Positions 43,707 through 50,938 of a stretch of 64,000 nucleotides of DNA are shown here, in pieces. The DNA is from Aureimonas pseudogalii (lineage in GTDB: Bacteria; Pseudomonadota; Alphaproteobacteria; Rhizobiales; Rhizobiaceae). How positions within the stretch are numbered: position 1 is the first letter of the stretch; every line of letters starts with the position of its first letter. The translations under genes were made by a program, and so were the position numbers. Below the pieces are notes generated by a model. It was not told the DNA's origin. It ran no database searches and saw only the letters and a list, made by a program, of their open reading frames with translations. The stretch lies in contig NZ_JACIEK010000002.1 of NCBI RefSeq assembly GCF_014196835.1, forward strand, positions 310,001 to 374,000, given 5' to 3'.

Positions 43707-44631
43707 ATGACCGCAACACCACTCAGAATTGGCGTATCTACGCGCGCACTATTCAATCTCGAAGAAGAGCATCTAGTATTTAAAAATGAAGGAGTGAAAG
43801 CGTACGCAAAAATTCAGGTGGAACGAGAGAATGTAGCCCTTGGTAAGGGGGGCAGCTTTCGATGTTGTAGAGAGAATCTTATCGTTAAATAAACCTGATC
43901 AAAATCCAATTGCAGAAGTTATCCTACTATCCAAGAATTCCCCCGACCTTTCTCTCCGCGCCTTCAATTCAATTAAATCATACAATATAGACGTAAAGCT
44001 TGGGAGCTTCACAAGTGGCAGGTCGCTTGGAGCGTATGTGAAGGCTTGGAATATAGACCTGTTTCTGTCGAATGATGCGAGCGATGTGCAAACAGTTGCC
44101 AGCGCAGGAACGGCAGCAGCACGCCTTGGAACTCCACCAAAGGGAAGAACTGAAATTCACAAGGAAGAGGTTCGAATTGCATTCGATGGAGACGCCGTTG
44201 TGTTTTCTGCAGAGTCGGACAATATTTACAAAAATTTAGGATTAAATTCGTTTCTTGAGCATGAATCAAAAAACGCGAAAAATCCTATGGCTGATGGGCC
44301 ATTCGGCAAATTTCTGCGCAAATTATCTGTCCTACGTGAAGCTTATTTGAACGAGGTATCAGGTGTTAGCCGCGTCCGAATTGCAATTGTGACTGCTCGA
44401 AATGCACCTGCACATGAGAGAGTGATTCATACGCTTCGCGCTTGGAATACCCCGGCCGACGAGACGCATTTTGTGGGTTCTAACGAAAAAGCCCCAATTT
44501 TAGAAGCCTTTGGCGCCCATATCTTCTTTGACGATCAAGAAAAGCATATTTTAGGAGCCTCTGCTGTAGTGCCTGCCGGACATGTTCCTGGCCCGCATGA
44601 CCCCAATCGGCTCATAATTCCGGCGACTTGA
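43707..44631 (+). pseudogene. 5'-nucleotidase family protein, split by a single-base frameshift
   Basis: The two pieces are one gene: frame 1 from 43707 gives PLRIGVSTRALFNLEEEHLV.. up to ENVALGKG, and frame 2 continues AAFDVVERILSLN from about 43854, ending at 44631. Removing one G from the G6 run at 43847-43852 (AAGGGGGGCAGC) joins them as ..ALGKGAAFDVVERI... The joined protein is ~307 residues and matches the cytosolic 5'-nucleotidase 1-like family, including VEVILLSKNSPDLSLRAFNS-type, GSFTSGRSLGAYVKAWN and LFLSNDASDVQ blocks. The catalytic aspartates are present (FDGDAVVFS). Homopolymer location means it could be a sequencing error, slippage, or a real pseudogene. ATG with AAGG upstream. 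Confidence 0.8.
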
Positions 44632-45229
44632 ATAGTCTCCTCCCATCTATCCCCCTCCACCGGCTCACCCCCCATACTCCCGTCACCGCTGGCCCACGGA
44701 TGGGCGCGAATGATCACCGGGATCGTTCGAGGGCTGGCGGGTGGTGTCCGCGGTGCGTCGTCTTCTGGAGGCGGGGCAGCTCGGACGATCCCTGGCAAGC
44801 CGGGCGCTCCCTCACTAGGAAGGGGGTCCTGAGCCCGAGGGCACCGGGCCTTGGTGATAGCCGGCGTTCGCTGAAGGGGAGAACCCCGAAGGCGGTCGCG
44901 GGCCGAGAGGCCTGCTCGTGCGAACCGGGACGCAAGCGGGAGGTTGGCACCCTTTCCGCGGGGTCGAGAACACCATGTGGAGCGCCGGAGGCGAGCCATA
45001 CAAAAATAAACATCGGAGGCGAGCCTCCGGTGCTCCATTCGCCCAGCGATAGCGACAGCTTTCGCGGGCACAAGCGGGGGGCACGGCCCGCCGCCGAACG
45101 CGCCCACCGCCTCACGTCCCACCGGGCGCGGGGCCGCCCGCGCAGCCATCGACGCCCGTCGCGTCTTTCATGAGGAGTCCGCAACCCCGCCGCACCCGGT
45201 CGCCGCAGGGGAGCCCGCCGCCCCGCCCG
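44632..45229. other. Structured GC-rich segment without a supported gene
   Basis: About 600 bp between the broken nucleotidase gene and a convergent glycosylase gene; base composition returns to high GC at about 44690. Open frames of ~150-200 codons exist on both strands but show no recognised domain and are rich in Arg, Pro, Gly and Ser as expected from noncoding GC-rich DNA. The strongest structure is GGAGCGCCGGAGGC (44979-44992) pairing with GCCTCCGGTGCTCC (45023-45036). Inside it CGGAGGCGAGCC occurs twice (44986 and 45014), the second forming a hairpin of its own (45014-45029). Confidence 0.5.
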
Positions 45230-46399
45230 TCAGCCCGGCATGCCCGGCGGCATCACGACCTCGTCGAGGCCGAGCCACGCCGCGAGGAGGTAGAGTTCCG
45301 CGGCCAGTTCCTCGCGCGTCTCGGGCGGTGCGCCGGGTTCCTCGTGCACGGCGGGCACGAGGAGGCGGCGGGCGGCTCGGTCGGCCTTGAGGTCGACGCG
45401 CGCCACCAGCCGGTCGCCGAGGAGGAAGGGGAGGACGTAGTAGCCGTGGAGGCGGCGGTCGGCGGGCACGTAGATCTCGATCCGGTAGCGGAAGCCGAAG
45501 AGGCGTTCGGTGCGGGCGCGCTCCCAGACGAGCGGGTCGAACGGGGCGAGGAGCGCGCGGGCGTGGAGGCGGCGCGGGGCGCGCGCGTCGCGGTGGCGCC
45601 ACGCGGCAGGCCAGCCCGGCACGGTGACGGGCAGGAGCACGCCCTCTTCGGTGAGCGCGGCCACCGCGGGCCGGGCGTCGGCGGGCGCGAGGCGAAAATA
45701 GTCGGCGAGCTCGTTCAGCGTCGCGACGCCCAGCGCCCGGGCGGCGCGCTCCACCAGCGCCCGGTGCGCCTCGGGCTCGCTGGGGGTGGGCCGGGCGAGG
45801 AGGGCGGCGGGCAGCACGCGCTCGGGCAGGTCGTAGACCCGCTCGAACGAGCGCCGACGCGTGGCGGTGGTCAGGTGGCCGGCATAGAACAGCCATTCCA
45901 GCCCGCGCTTGGCCTCGCTCCATTCCCACCAGCCCGGCCGGCCGCGGTCGAAGTCGGAGGCCGCGAGCGGCCCTTCCTCGCGGATGCGGCCGAGCAGCGC
46001 CATCGCCTCGGCGCGCCGCTCAAGAGCGAAGCGGCGAAGGCCTGCGTAGCCGGCCTCGCCGCGGTCGGCCCGCGCCATGCGCCAGCGCAGCAGCGGATGG
46101 AGATCGAGCGGCAGCAGCGAGGCCTCGTGCGCCCAATATTCGAAGAGCCGGCGTTCGCGGCGCGGCCCCCAGGCGGCGCGGTCGAGCAGCGCGGCGTCGT
46201 AGGCGCCGAGGCGCGAGAAGGCCGGCAGGTAGTGCGCGCGGGCCAGCACGTTGACGCTGTCGATCTGGTGGAGCCCAAGCCGGTCGGCATTGCGCCCGAA
46301 TTGCCGGATGCCGACGCCACCGAGGGGCCGTGCCGCACCGAAGCCCTGCGCGGCGAGCGCCATGCGCCGTGCTTCAGTGGGGGAGAGCGTGTCGGGCAT
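45230..46399 (-). CDS. YcaQ/AlkX family DNA glycosylase (winged-helix domain)
   Basis: 389 residues from the ATG at 46399. The family (HTH_42; E. coli YcaQ, Streptomyces AlkZ) unhooks interstrand cross-links or bulky alkyl adducts. The conserved catalytic core is seen as LGLHQIDSVNVLARAHYLPAFS near residues 40-61 (the (H/Q)xI/QxQ-type block; here HQID), WWEWSEAKRGLEWLFYAGHL in the middle, and the C-terminal PFDPLVWERARTERLFGFRY with GYYVLPFLLGDRLVARVDLK. The ATG is preceded by an AGGGA. It stands between unrelated genes, convergent to the upstream island. Confidence 0.88.
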   Translation of the reverse strand: MPDTLSPTEARRMALAAQGFGAARPLGGVGIRQFGRNADRLGLHQIDSVNVLARAHYLPAFSRLGAYDAALLDRAAWGPRRERRLFEYWAHEASLLPLDLHPLLRWRMARADRGEAGYAGLRRFALERRAEAMALLGRIREEGPLAASDFDRGRPGWWEWSEAKRGLEWLFYAGHLTTATRRRSFERVYDLPERVLPAALLARPTPSEPEAHRALVERAARALGVATLNELADYFRLAPADARPAVAALTEEGVLLPVTVPGWPAAWRHRDARAPRRLHARALLAPFDPLVWERARTERLFGFRYRIEIYVPADRRLHGYYVLPFLLGDRLVARVDLKADRAARRLLVPAVHEEPGAPPETREELAAELYLLAAWLGLDEVVMPPGMPG

Positions 46400-46503
46400 G
46401 GGCGGGCGATCCCTGGCGCGGGTGACGCGCCTTGAAAGCATCCACTGCGCGCCCTGTCGATCCCGCCGCTTGCGCGGCGACCGGCTTTTCCAGCGCCGCC
46501 AGT

Positions 46504-46556
46504 CCCCGAGCCTTGTGTCGCCGGCGAGAGGGCCCGCTGGCGACAGAGGTTCGGGG
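46504..46556 (-). terminator. Nested imperfect hairpin downstream of ohr
   Basis: Outer CCCCGA/TCGGGG (46504-46509, 46551-46556) and inner GTCGCC/GGCGAC (46517-46522, 46539-46544). It lies just past the ohr stop on the minus strand. No T-tract; candidate transcript end. Confidence 0.35.
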
Positions 46557-46569
46557 AAGGGCGACGGTC

Positions 46570-46995
46570 TCAGGCGAGCGTCAGGCCGACCTCGACATTG
46601 CCGCGCGTGGCGTTGGAATAGGGGCAGACCTCGTGGGCCGCCGCCATCAGGCGCTCACCATCGGCCCGCTCGACGCCGGGCAGCGTCACCACGAGATTGG
46701 CGGTGATGCCGTAGCCGCCCTCCGAGCGGGGTCCGAAGCCGACCTCGGCCTTCACGGTCGCGTCTGCGGGCACCTTGACGCCGGCCTTCGCCGAGATCGC
46801 CTTCATCGCGCCGAGGAAGCAGGCGGAATAGCCGGCCGCAAAGAGCTTCTCTGGGTTGGCGCCCTCGCCGCCGGGGCCGCCCATCTCCTTCGGCACCACC
46901 AGCTTCACGTCCACCGAGCCGTCGTCGGAGCGCGCAGTGCCGTCGCGCCCGCCGGTGGCGGTGGCGGAGGTCTTGTAGATCACGGTCACGGGCAT
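46570..46995 (-). CDS. ohr: Organic hydroperoxide resistance protein (Ohr/OsmC family)
   Basis: 141 residues. Thiol peroxidase reducing fatty-acid and alkyl hydroperoxides with lipoyl partners. The two redox cysteines are in AAGYSACFLGAMKAIS (C59) and HEVCPYSNATRGNVEV (C124), and the conserved Arg (GRDGTARSDDG) and Glu (NPEKLFAAGY) are present. It lies divergent from ohrR with the operators between, the classical arrangement in Agrobacterium and related bacteria. Confidence 0.95.
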   Translation of the reverse strand: MPVTVIYKTSATATGGRDGTARSDDGSVDVKLVVPKEMGGPGGEGANPEKLFAAGYSACFLGAMKAISAKAGVKVPADATVKAEVGFGPRSEGGYGITANLVVTLPGVERADGERLMAAAHEVCPYSNATRGNVEVGLTLA

Positions 46996-47053
46996 GGACG
47001 GTCTCCGGGAGTTGCGACGCGGGCGCGGGGTCAATCGGTATCGCGGTGAAAGA

Positions 47054-47063
47054 TATCGCGATA
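47054..47063. promoter_or_regulatory. Candidate OhrR operator, ohr-proximal copy
   Basis: Palindrome TATCGCGATA in ATATCGCGATAA, 58 bp from the ohr start codon. An identical 10-bp palindrome lies at 47107-47116. A degenerate half (TATCGCGG at 47039-47046) and another (GATAGCGG near 47070) flank it. Confidence 0.6.
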
Positions 47064-47106
47064 AACGTCGATAGCGGGATCGCCTTGCCCCTGTCCAGCA
47101 GAAACA

Positions 47107-47116
47107 TATCGCGATA
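47107..47116. promoter_or_regulatory. Candidate OhrR operator, ohrR-proximal copy
   Basis: Second copy of TATCGCGATA, 38 bp before the ohrR ATG. It overlaps a possible ohrR -10 region (TTGCCC at 47085-47090, 16-nt spacer, TATCGC), which fits autorepression. Confidence 0.6.
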
Positions 47117-47154
47117 AGAATAAGTCCGCATCGCTCTCGTGATAGGAGACCCGC

Positions 47155-47601
47155 ATGGCCGACGCTCCGCTTCTCGACGCGCATCTCTGTTTCGCGCTCT
47201 ATGGCGCGTCGATGGCGGTGGGCCGTCTCTACAAGCCGATGCTCGACGAGATGGGGCTGACCTATCCGCAATATCTCGTGCTCGCCGCGCTCTGGGAGGA
47301 GGACGGGCCGACGATCGGCGCGCTCGCCGGACGCCTGGCGCTGGAATCCAGCACGGTCACGCCGCTGGTGAAGCGGCTGGAAAGCGCCGGCTTCGTGGAG
47401 CGCCGCCGCGACACCGCCGACGAGCGGCAGGTTCGGGTGTCGCTCACGCCGACGGGGCGCGATCTCCACGCGCGCAGCGCCTGCCTCGGCGAGCGGCTGG
47501 TGGCCGTCTCGGGCGGCGACCGCGCCGCGCTGCAGGCGCTGAACGGCGAGGTCACCCGGCTTCGCGACGTCATCGCCGCGGCGCTTCGCGCCGCCGGCTG
47601 A
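47155..47601 (+). CDS. ohrR: MarR-family organic peroxide sensor OhrR
   Basis: 148 residues. Dimeric winged-helix repressor released from DNA when its cysteine is oxidised by organic peroxide. The peroxidatic Cys is C12 in LLDAHLCFALYGASMAVGR, with the conserved Tyr pair (LYKPMLDEMGLTYPQYLVLA). The recognition helix region is ESSTVTPLVKRLESAGFVER and the wing RRRDTADERQVRVSLTP. A second Cys (SACLGERLV) suggests a 2-Cys sensor as in Xanthomonas, but disulphide formation is inferred. Divergent from ohr; both genes should be repressed by it. Confidence 0.93.
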   Translation: MADAPLLDAHLCFALYGASMAVGRLYKPMLDEMGLTYPQYLVLAALWEEDGPTIGALAGRLALESSTVTPLVKRLESAGFVERRRDTADERQVRVSLTPTGRDLHARSACLGERLVAVSGGDRAALQALNGEVTRLRDVIAAALRAAG

Positions 47602-47674
47602 CGCTGATGTCCGCCCCCGCTTCCGGCAAAGAAACCATGCGAGGCGACGGGGCCGCGAGGGCGATGGTTTGGCT

Positions 47675-47703
47675 TTGCGGAGGCTCCCGCCTTGCTCTAA
47701 AAG
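47675..47703 (+). promoter_or_regulatory. Possible dnaN promoter
   Basis: TTGCGG (47675-47680), 17-nt spacer, TAAAAG (47698-47703), 66 bp before the dnaN ATG. Confidence 0.45.
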
Positions 47704-47768
47704 AAGCGGACCCTTGCCCGCGGCATTCCCGTCCGGCGCGTCCCGAGTTCCCGAGCGGTCATTTCGCC

Positions 47769-48887
47769 ATGCGCATCATCATCGAGCGATCGAACCTCCT
47801 GAAGTCGCTGAGCCACGTGCATCGCGTGGTGGAGCGGCGCAACACGATCCCGATCCTGTCCAACGTGCTTCTGAAGTCCGAGGGCGGCGCGCTGCGCCTG
47901 AAGGCGACCGACCTCGACATCGAGATCACCGAGGCGGTGCCGGCGAGCGGCGAGCAGGACGGCGCCACCACCGTGCCGGCCCACCTCCTCTACGACATCG
48001 TGAGGAAGCTCTCCGACGGCTCGGAGGTGAAGCTCGAGACGAACCCCGACGGCGCGCAGATGACGGTGACGTCCGGTCGCTCCCACTTCCGCCTGCAGTG
48101 CCTGCCGGAGTCCGACTTTCCCGACATCACCGCCGGCACGTTCAGCCACACGTTCCAGATGAAGTCGGCCGATCTCGCCCGCCTCGTCGAGCGCACGCAG
48201 TTCGCCATCTCCACCGAGGAGACGCGCTACTACCTCAACGGCATCTTCCTCCACACGATCGATTCCGGCGGCTCGCTGAAGCTGCGGGCGGTGGCGACCG
48301 ACGGGCACCGCCTGGCGCGGGCCGAGATGGAGGCCCCCGCTGGCTCGGAGGGCATGCCCGGCATCATCGTGCCCCGCAAGACCGTGGCCGAGATCCAGAA
48401 GCTGCTCGGCGAGGGTGCCGAGACCGTGGAGATCGAGCTTTCCGACGCCAAGATCCGCTTCACGGTGGGCGCCGTGGTGATGACCTCGAAGCTCATCGAC
48501 GGCACCTTCCCCGACTATCAGCGCGTCATCCCCACCGGCAACGACAAGGCGCTGACGCTCGACCGGCAGACCTTCTCCTCGGCCGTCGACCGCGTCTCCA
48601 CCATTTCGTCGGAGCGCGGGCGCGCGGTGAAGCTGGCGGTGGCCGACAGCCAGCTGACGCTCACCGTCAATTCGCCCGATTCCGGCACCGCCACCGAGGA
48701 GCTCGCCGTCGGCTACGAATCGGAGGCGATCGAGATCGGCTTCAACGCCAAGTATCTCCTCGACATCACCGGCCAGCTCTCGGGCGACAGCGCCGTGTTC
48801 ATGCTGGCCGATCCCGGCTCGCCGACGCTGATCAAGGACGGCGGCGACGAGGGCACGCTCTACGTCCTCATGCCGATGCGCGTCTGA
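47769..48887 (+). CDS. dnaN: DNA polymerase III beta sliding clamp
   Basis: Ring-shaped dimer tethering the replicase to DNA. 372 residues, three similar domains: MRIIIERSNLLKSLSHVHRV, the middle TFQMKSADLARLVERTQFAI with ATDGHRLARAEM, and the third starting DRQTFSSAVDRVSTIS. The C-terminus DEGTLYVLMPMRV is the usual one. ATG at 47769. Followed by recF (20 bp) and moeB; dnaA is in the window but 12.6 kb away and on the other strand. Confidence 0.97.
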   Translation: MRIIIERSNLLKSLSHVHRVVERRNTIPILSNVLLKSEGGALRLKATDLDIEITEAVPASGEQDGATTVPAHLLYDIVRKLSDGSEVKLETNPDGAQMTVTSGRSHFRLQCLPESDFPDITAGTFSHTFQMKSADLARLVERTQFAISTEETRYYLNGIFLHTIDSGGSLKLRAVATDGHRLARAEMEAPAGSEGMPGIIVPRKTVAEIQKLLGEGAETVEIELSDAKIRFTVGAVVMTSKLIDGTFPDYQRVIPTGNDKALTLDRQTFSSAVDRVSTISSERGRAVKLAVADSQLTLTVNSPDSGTATEELAVGYESEAIEIGFNAKYLLDITGQLSGDSAVFMLADPGSPTLIKDGGDEGTLYVLMPMRV

Positions 48888-48907
48888 CGAGCGCACCCGC
48901 CCGCACG

Positions 48908-50050
48908 ATGTTCGAGCCCGCCGACGACCCGCGGATCCGCATCCGCGGGCTCGGCCTCGTGGATTTTCGCAACTACGGCGCGCTGTCGCTGCCCGTCTCC
49001 TCGCGCTTCGTGGTGCTGCACGGCGACAACGGCTCGGGCAAGACCAATCTCCTCGAGGCCGTGTCGCTGCTTTCGCCCGGCCGGGGCCTGCGCCGCGCCG
49101 CCTATGGCGAGATCGCGCGGGGCGGCGGCAGCGGCGGCTTCTCGGTGCGCGCGCGCCTGGGGCAAGGCGAGGCTGGCGTCGAGGAGGTGCTGACGCTGGT
49201 GCGCCCGGACGAGGGCGCCGGCTCGGCGCGGCTCGTGCGCCTCGACGGCACGCAGGCGCGAACCGTCGACGAACTCCTCGACCATCTGCGCGTGGTCTGG
49301 CTGACGCCCGCGATGGACGGGCTCTTCACCGGCCCGGCCGGAGACCGCCGCCGCTTCCTCGACCGCATGGTCCTGACCGTCGATCCCGGCCATGGCCGGC
49401 GCGCGCTCGACTACGAGAAGGCGATGAAGGGGCGCAACCGGCTTCTGGCGGACGACCGCACCGACGACGGCTGGCTCGCCGCCATCGAGGCGCAGATGGC
49501 CGAACTCGGGCTCGCGCTGGCGCTGGCGCGCGCCGATCTCGTGGCGCGGCTCAAGGGCTCGATGGCGGGCGACGACGCCTCGCCCTTTCCCACCGCCGAC
49601 CTGACGCTGCATTCGGGCTACGAGGCGCTGGAACTTGGCGGCGCGGCGGTGGATCTCGAAGATGCCGTCGCCGCGCGCCTGCGGGCCCGGCGCTTTCTCG
49701 ACCGCGCGGCCGGGCGCACCACCGAGGGGCCGCATCGCTGCGATCTCGACGTGCGCCACCGCGAGAAGGCGATGCCCGCGGCGCTCGCCTCCACCGGCGA
49801 GCAGAAGGCGCTGCTGATCGGCCTCGTGGTGGCGCATGCGCGGCTGGTGGAGGCGGCGTCCGGCATGGCACCCGTGCTCCTCCTCGACGAGATCGCCGCC
49901 CATCTCGACCCAGGCCGCCGCGCCGCCCTGTTCGACATTCTCGACCGGCTCGGCGTCCAGTCCTTCCTCACCGGCACCGACGCCGCGCTGTTCGAGGCGC
50001 TGGAGGGGCGGGCCGAGATGTTCACCGTTCACGACGGAACCATCGCATGA
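48908..50050 (+). CDS. recF: DNA replication and repair protein RecF
   Basis: SMC-like ATPase loading RecA onto gapped DNA. 380 residues. Walker A LHGDNGSGKTNLLEAVSLLS at about residues 38-57, the signature ASTGEQKALLIGLVVAHARL and Walker B PVLLLDEIAAHLDPGRRAAL are in the C-terminal third. The N-terminus starts MFEPADDPRIRIRGLGLVDF, slightly longer than in E. coli. The stop overlaps moeB as ATGA. Confidence 0.96.
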   Translation: MFEPADDPRIRIRGLGLVDFRNYGALSLPVSSRFVVLHGDNGSGKTNLLEAVSLLSPGRGLRRAAYGEIARGGGSGGFSVRARLGQGEAGVEEVLTLVRPDEGAGSARLVRLDGTQARTVDELLDHLRVVWLTPAMDGLFTGPAGDRRRFLDRMVLTVDPGHGRRALDYEKAMKGRNRLLADDRTDDGWLAAIEAQMAELGLALALARADLVARLKGSMAGDDASPFPTADLTLHSGYEALELGGAAVDLEDAVAARLRARRFLDRAAGRTTEGPHRCDLDVRHREKAMPAALASTGEQKALLIGLVVAHARLVEAASGMAPVLLLDEIAAHLDPGRRAALFDILDRLGVQSFLTGTDAALFEALEGRAEMFTVHDGTIA

Positions 50051-50811
50051 CCGACGCCCCCGCCTTCTCGAGCGAGGAGATCGAGCGCTACGCCCGGCAC
50101 CTGATGCTGCCCGAGATCGGCGGCGCCGGGCAGCAGCGCTTGAAGCGCGCCCGCATCCTGCTGGTGGGGGCCGGCGGCATCGGCTCGCCCGCGGCGCTCT
50201 ATCTGGCGGCCGCCGGCGTCGGCACGTTGGGCATCGCCGACGACGACATCGTGTCGCGCTCCAACCTGCAGCGCCAGATCCTCCACGGCACCGCCGATCT
50301 CGGCCGGCCCAAGCTCGACAGCGCGCGCGAAGCGATCGCGCGGCTGAACCCGCACGTGGCGGTGGAGGCCCATCCGCTGCGCCTCGACCCCGGCAATGCC
50401 GAGGCGGTGGTCGGGCTCTACGACATCGTGGTGGACGGCTCCGACAATTTCGCCACGCGCTACGCGATGGCCGATCTCTGCGAGCGGCTGGAAAAGCCGC
50501 TCGTCACCGCGGCCGTGCAGCGCTTCTCGGGCTCGCTCACCACCCTCATGCCCTTCGCGGCCGGAGCGGACGGCGTCCGCCATCCCGGCTACCGCGACCT
50601 CTTTCCCGAGCCGCCGCCCGAAGGGCTGGTGCCCTCCTGCGCCGAGGCCGGCATCCTCGGCGTCGTCACCGGCATTCTCGGCACGCTCGCGGCGGCCGAA
50701 GCCGTGAAGCTCGCCGCCGGCGCCGGCGAGCCGCTTCTCGGCCGGCTCCTCCTCGTCGACGTCTTGTCCATGCGCTTCGAGACGATCCGCTATCGCCGGC
50801 CGAAGGGCTGA
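50047..50811 (+). CDS. moeB: MoeB/ThiF-type adenylyltransferase
   Basis: E1-like enzyme that adenylates the C-terminal Gly-Gly of MoaD or ThiS. 254 residues. GAGGIGSPAALYLAAAGVG is the ATP-binding glycine loop (~41-59), and DDDIVSRSNLQRQILH the Arg-containing adenylation block. The catalytic-type Cys is in VPSCAEAGILGVVTG. The CxxC zinc ligands of E. coli MoeB are absent: the CYRCLF position reads HPGYRDLFPEPP. This variant is common in rhizobia, as I recall. It could serve molybdopterin or thiamine sulfur transfer; the sequence does not decide. Confidence 0.88.
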   Translation: MTDAPAFSSEEIERYARHLMLPEIGGAGQQRLKRARILLVGAGGIGSPAALYLAAAGVGTLGIADDDIVSRSNLQRQILHGTADLGRPKLDSAREAIARLNPHVAVEAHPLRLDPGNAEAVVGLYDIVVDGSDNFATRYAMADLCERLEKPLVTAAVQRFSGSLTTLMPFAAGADGVRHPGYRDLFPEPPPEGLVPSCAEAGILGVVTGILGTLAAAEAVKLAAGAGEPLLGRLLLVDVLSMRFETIRYRRPKG

Positions 50812-50819
50812 CGGGGGCC

Positions 50820-50877
50820 GGCGGACTCGGAGCCCGATCCGACAGACGGCTCGGATCGGCCCGCCGGTCTGTCCGCC
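50820..50877. terminator. Bidirectional nested hairpin between convergent genes
   Basis: Inner perfect 9-bp stem CCGATCCGA/TCGGATCGG (50834-50842, 50851-50859) and outer GGCGGAC/GTCCGCC (50820-50826, 50871-50877), in the 127-bp gap between moeB and the convergent 972-residue gene. Confidence 0.6.
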
Positions 50878-50938
50878 GCCCAACAAGCTGGTGAACGAAC
50901 GCGCTGGTCCTTCCGTTGGCGAGATCCCGAACCGTCTC

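Noticed and set aside
44535-45173. Overlapping open frames on both strands (about 180-200 codons) in the structured segment
   Set aside because: No recognised domain, no good ribosome site, and composition typical of noncoding GC-rich DNA; hairpin symmetry explains both frames better.
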